From positions 1 through 7,498 of the forward strand of contig DAOVQG010000235.1 in NCBI GenBank assembly GCA_030628805.1: a stretch of 7,498 nucleotides of DNA, read 5' to 3'. Origin of the DNA: JAGMDK01 sp023128695 (GTDB taxonomy: Bacteria > Planctomycetota > Phycisphaerae > UBA1845 > Fen-1342). This document shows positions 5,333 through 7,498 of this stretch, piece by piece. Under the pieces are notes generated by a model, which saw only the letters and a list, made by a program, of their open reading frames with translations, was not told where the DNA came from and made no database searches. Position 1 is the stretch's first letter. Every line of letters begins with the position of its first letter. The position numbers and the translations under genes were made by a program.

Positions 5333-6654
5333 GCGGCCGGGCAGTTGAATTGGTTGGTGACAACGTCGTGCAAACTGACCGAGGACCATACCTGGATTAT
5401 CTCGCGCGCTGCGAGCAAGCTTTTCGGCCGTTTGCGCCGATCAGTCTGCCGGATTTTTTCAAGGGGCGGGCTGACAACGTCACGTCGCTGCAGACGGAGT
5501 TGAGAACGTCCGGGCGCCAAGTCGCCATCTACGGAGAACGAGGGGTTGGTAAAACCTCACTCGCGATGCTGGCCGACTTCTTTGCCAGATTCAATGACGA
5601 AACAACGCACATGGTGCGCTGCCAGGTTGAAAGCACCTACGACTCAATTTTTGAGCAGCTCTTGCTGGAAGCCGGCCTGGAGTATGTCCCCGAGACGATC
5701 GAGACCGAGGCGCGACGCCAAGGCGGTCTTGCCGCCGGACCGGCATCAATCACCGGCGCCAAGTCAACGCGTACCAGAGGACGTGCCATCGTTTCCGCGC
5801 AACGCCTCGGCCCCAGTCTACTTCTCCGGAGGTTTGCCGAACAAGAAGGACTGCTAATCATCGATGAATATGACCGGGTTCAAGACAAAACCACGCACAC
5901 CCGGCTAGCCGAAACCCTGAAGCATTTCTCCGATGCCGCGAGCAAAACAAAGATCATCGTGGTTGGCGTGGCGGAGACGCTTGCCGAACTCGTCGGGGAG
6001 CATCAATCGCTGACTCGTTGCCTGGCAGAGATTCAGCTCGATCGTATGACCGGCGATGAACTGAGTGAGATCATCAGCGCGGGTGAAGAACGCGCCGGCG
6101 TCACTTTCCAAGAGGGCGTCCGACAGAAGATCATCGCGCTCTCGGACGGCTTTCCGTTTTATACACACCTGCTCAGTAAGTATTCGGCGGATGAGGCTGG
6201 TCGTGTCCTGCTGGATAATCCCGAGGCAAAGCCTGTCGTTTCTGAGCCGGAATATAGGAAAGCCCTCCAAAAAGCCGTTACCGGTGGTGAAGCAACGCTT
6301 CGCGATGCATACCGGACCGCCGTCATCACGGTCAAGCGAAAGACCGAGATGTACAAAAACGTGCTCTGGGCGGTCGCCTACTCCCAGTCCCACGAAGTCC
6401 AGGTACAGGAAATCGCGGACAACATCGGGCTGTTAACCGGTAAACGTCCAAGACATGAAGGTCTCAGCAACTACCTCGGCCCCTTGACAAAACCAGAGAA
6501 AAAAGAGGTTCTCGTCCGTGTTCGGCAAGGTTACTACAAGTTCGCGAATCCTCTGATGCGAGCCTACATCCGGCTCATACTCGAAGAACATAATATCTCC
6601 TTGGGCGGACAACTGCTGTTTCCCTGGATGCGCCAAATCAAGCCGCGGGGTTGA
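5323..6654 (+). CDS. ORC/CDC6-type AAA ATPase with C-terminal winged helix
   Basis: A protein of up to 443 residues. The ATPase core starts with FAPISLPDFFKGR (37-49), followed by Walker A GERGVGKT (71-78), Walker B LLIIDE (177-182), a sensor-1-like strand IIVVGVAETL and a conserved GEHQSLTRCL segment whose Arg232 could be an arginine finger. The last part (about 341-430) reads as a winged-helix domain and ends in a YYKFANPLMRAYIRLIL motif. I recognise this as the bacterial single-gene ATPase group annotated as ORC-CDC6-like; its biological role is not established, and possible roles include DNA-bound switching or defence. There is no signal peptide or membrane segment. The start is unsure: TTG 5323 is the first after an in-frame stop at 5305, but TTG 5350 and GTG 5368 are alternatives. 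Hand-counted GC in three 60-base lines is 50-53%, against 67-75% in neighbouring genes, which suggests acquisition by transfer. The methyltransferase follows after 16 bases but has native composition. Confidence 0.85.
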   Translation: MLESGRAVELVGDNVVQTDRGPYLDYLARCEQAFRPFAPISLPDFFKGRADNVTSLQTELRTSGRQVAIYGERGVGKTSLAMLADFFARFNDETTHMVRCQVESTYDSIFEQLLLEAGLEYVPETIETEARRQGGLAAGPASITGAKSTRTRGRAIVSAQRLGPSLLLRRFAEQEGLLIIDEYDRVQDKTTHTRLAETLKHFSDAASKTKIIVVGVAETLAELVGEHQSLTRCLAEIQLDRMTGDELSEIISAGEERAGVTFQEGVRQKIIALSDGFPFYTHLLSKYSADEAGRVLLDNPEAKPVVSEPEYRKALQKAVTGGEATLRDAYRTAVITVKRKTEMYKNVLWAVAYSQSHEVQVQEIADNIGLLTGKRPRHEGLSNYLGPLTKPEKKEVLVRVRQGYYKFANPLMRAYIRLILEEHNISLGGQLLFPWMRQIKPRG

Positions 6655-6670
6655 ATGAACACGGTACTCA

Positions 6671-7357
6671 ATGGCCAATCCCATTCATCTGCACACACAA
6701 GCCGGCTATGACCGTTGGGCGACGATCTACGATGACGAGTTGAACCCGCTCGTGACGCTCGAAGAACCGCTCGTCCGGGAGTGGCTACACACCCCCGCCG
6801 GCTTGCGCGTGGCGGACGTCGGCTGCGGTACCGGGCGACACGCTGCCTGGCTGGCTGACGCCGGCGCCGAAGTGGACGCCTACGACTATTCCCCCGGCAT
6901 GATGTCCAAGGCCAGGGCCAAACTGAGCAACCGCGGCGTACGCCTCCACGAACACACGCTACCCGCGCCCCTGCCAGCCGCGGACGGAACATTTGACGTG
7001 CTCCTCCTGGCCCTCGTGGCCGACCACCTCGCCGATCTGGAAACGACCTATCGCGACCTGCGGCGGGTGCTCAAACCCGGGGGGCGGTTGATCTTCACGG
7101 TCTTGCACCCGGCCATGAACCTGCTCGGCATCACGGCCCGCTTCACGGACCCGGACAGCGGAAGCGAGGTGCGCGTGGCCGCTTTCGAGCATACCTATGC
7201 CGACTACGTGATGGCTCCTTTGAGGGTGGGGCTGGTCATCGATGAAATCGTGGAACGGAAGATCGACGCCGCCGTTGCGGCTCGAGTCCCGCGGGCCGAG
7301 AAATACCTGGGCTGGCCGCTGCTATTGGCCCTACGCTTGCGGAACCCGGAGACTTAA
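6671..7357 (+). CDS. class I SAM-dependent methyltransferase (Methyltransf_11 type)
   Basis: A 228-residue soluble enzyme that would transfer a methyl group from S-adenosylmethionine. Motif I VADVGCGTGRHA (47-58) is the SAM-binding loop; Asp72 in AYDYSPGMM is the acidic residue for the ribose hydroxyls; FDVLLLALVADHL (108-120) and LRRVLKPGGRLIFTVLHP (130-147) are motifs II and III. The N-terminal YDRWATIYDDELNPL is typical of UbiE/small-molecule methyltransferases of this fold, but the acceptor cannot be read from sequence. The ATG at 6671 was chosen because the YDRWA..YD segment follows closely; there is no strong ribosome-binding site. It starts 16 bases after the ATPase stop and may share its transcript, yet its GC is much higher, so the two genes probably have separate histories. 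The TAA stop is followed directly by the presumed end of the right-hand IS. The C-terminus seems natural in length. Confidence 0.88.
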   Translation: MANPIHLHTQAGYDRWATIYDDELNPLVTLEEPLVREWLHTPAGLRVADVGCGTGRHAAWLADAGAEVDAYDYSPGMMSKARAKLSNRGVRLHEHTLPAPLPAADGTFDVLLLALVADHLADLETTYRDLRRVLKPGGRLIFTVLHPAMNLLGITARFTDPDSGSEVRVAAFEHTYADYVMAPLRVGLVIDEIVERKIDAAVAARVPRAEKYLGWPLLLALRLRNPET

Positions 7358-7498
7358 CAGTCTGTCGGACTTTTTGGCGCGCTTTTTTCGGCGATCCGTG
7401 GTAAGTTCCCGGCATGGCTACCAGATTTGTGAACGTTGATCGGAATACGCCCATGCTGCTACCACCGGACCTGCGCGAGTGGGTGCCGGATGAAGACA
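7358..7498 (+). mobile_element. left end of an IS1182-type insertion sequence (runs off the right edge)
   Basis: Directly after the methyltransferase stop the sequence begins cagtctgtcggacttttt, which resembles the CAGTCTGT-type termini I associate with IS1182-family elements. The transposase starts 56 bases later. The right end is outside the window, so the inverted repeat and target duplication cannot be confirmed and the exact boundary (7358-7360) is inferred. AGTC (7359-7362) and GACT (7368-7371) followed by a T run could also make a weak terminator for the methyltransferase. Confidence 0.55.
7414..7498 (+). CDS. IS1182-type transposase, N-terminal 28 codons (runs off the right edge)
   Basis: From ATG at 7414-7416 the frame is open to the edge and reads MATRFVNVDRNTPMLLPP followed by DLREWVPDED. 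The order of short motifs RFVNVDR, TP.LLPPDL and WVP is characteristic of the start of IS1182-family DDE transposases, which in many copies begin M-x-x-x-F-x-x-x-D-R-x-x-x-x-L-L-P-P-x-L. The catalytic residues lie outside the window, so it cannot be said whether the gene is intact. No strong ribosome-binding site is seen upstream. Confidence 0.75.
   Translation, partial: MATRFVNVDRNTPMLLPPDLREWVPDED

Noticed and set aside
5323..7357. ATPase plus methyltransferase as a two-gene defence module
   Set aside because: They are close, but the methyltransferase has native-like GC and small-molecule-type motifs with no DNA-methyltransferase NPPY or PCQ motif, so a joint system is not supported.
1..7498. 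tRNA, rRNA or riboswitch, including a cobalamin riboswitch before the importer operon
   Set aside because: No cloverleaf, rRNA core or B12-box-like conserved stretch was seen; the operon's upstream region is occupied by a promoter-like pair and the hairpin repeat.

Overview
The window looks like a stretch of a GC-rich bacterial chromosome with signs of repeated mobile-element activity. Both edges are cut through insertion sequences. The first 29 codons of an IS1634/IS4-type transposase run off the left end on the minus strand, and the first 28 codons of an IS1182-type transposase run off the right end on the plus strand. The organism is most likely a member of the Planctomycetota. This is an inference from high GC, short dispersed hairpin repeats of a kind I associate with that phylum, and a family-level resemblance of the small genes; nothing in the window proves it.

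Layout. (1) 1-355: transposase start with a near-consensus promoter that predicts a leaderless mRNA, an AT-rich IS flank, a G-quadruplex-type motif, then a GC-rich spacer. (2) 356-1546, plus strand: a family 4-type glycosyltransferase whose expected ATG is followed at once by an in-frame TAG. (3) 1547-1702: convergent intergenic region with a dispersed hairpin repeat and a perfect 10-bp hairpin. (4) 1703-4734, minus strand: a tight four-gene operon, read as metallo-beta-lactamase hydrolase, then a small lipoprotein, then a BtuF-type substrate-binding lipoprotein, then a BtuD/FhuC-type ABC ATPase. Each gene overlaps the next by 1, 4 or 8 nt. The membrane permease is not encoded here. A second type of hairpin repeat lies inside the signal-peptide coding part of the small lipoprotein. 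(5) 4735-5322: spacer with the second copy of the first repeat, a probable remnant of a DUF1579-like gene, and small palindromes. (6) 5323-6654, plus strand: an ORC/CDC6-type AAA ATPase with a C-terminal winged helix; its base composition is clearly lower in GC than its neighbours. (7) 6671-7357, plus strand: a class I SAM-dependent methyltransferase, whose stop codon abuts the presumed end of the right-hand IS.

How the genes work together. The minus-strand operon is the one coherent unit: the binding protein would capture a corrinoid or ferric chelate outside the cytoplasmic membrane and the ATPase would drive uptake through a permease encoded elsewhere. The hydrolase and small lipoprotein are coupled to it by position only. 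The glycosyltransferase, the ATPase and the methyltransferase look like separate cargo. No complete, recognisably new system is visible. The most interesting items are the hairpin repeat that has become coding sequence, the permease-less importer operon, the GC-discordant ORC-like ATPase between repeats and an IS, and two promoters placed so that transcripts would be leaderless.
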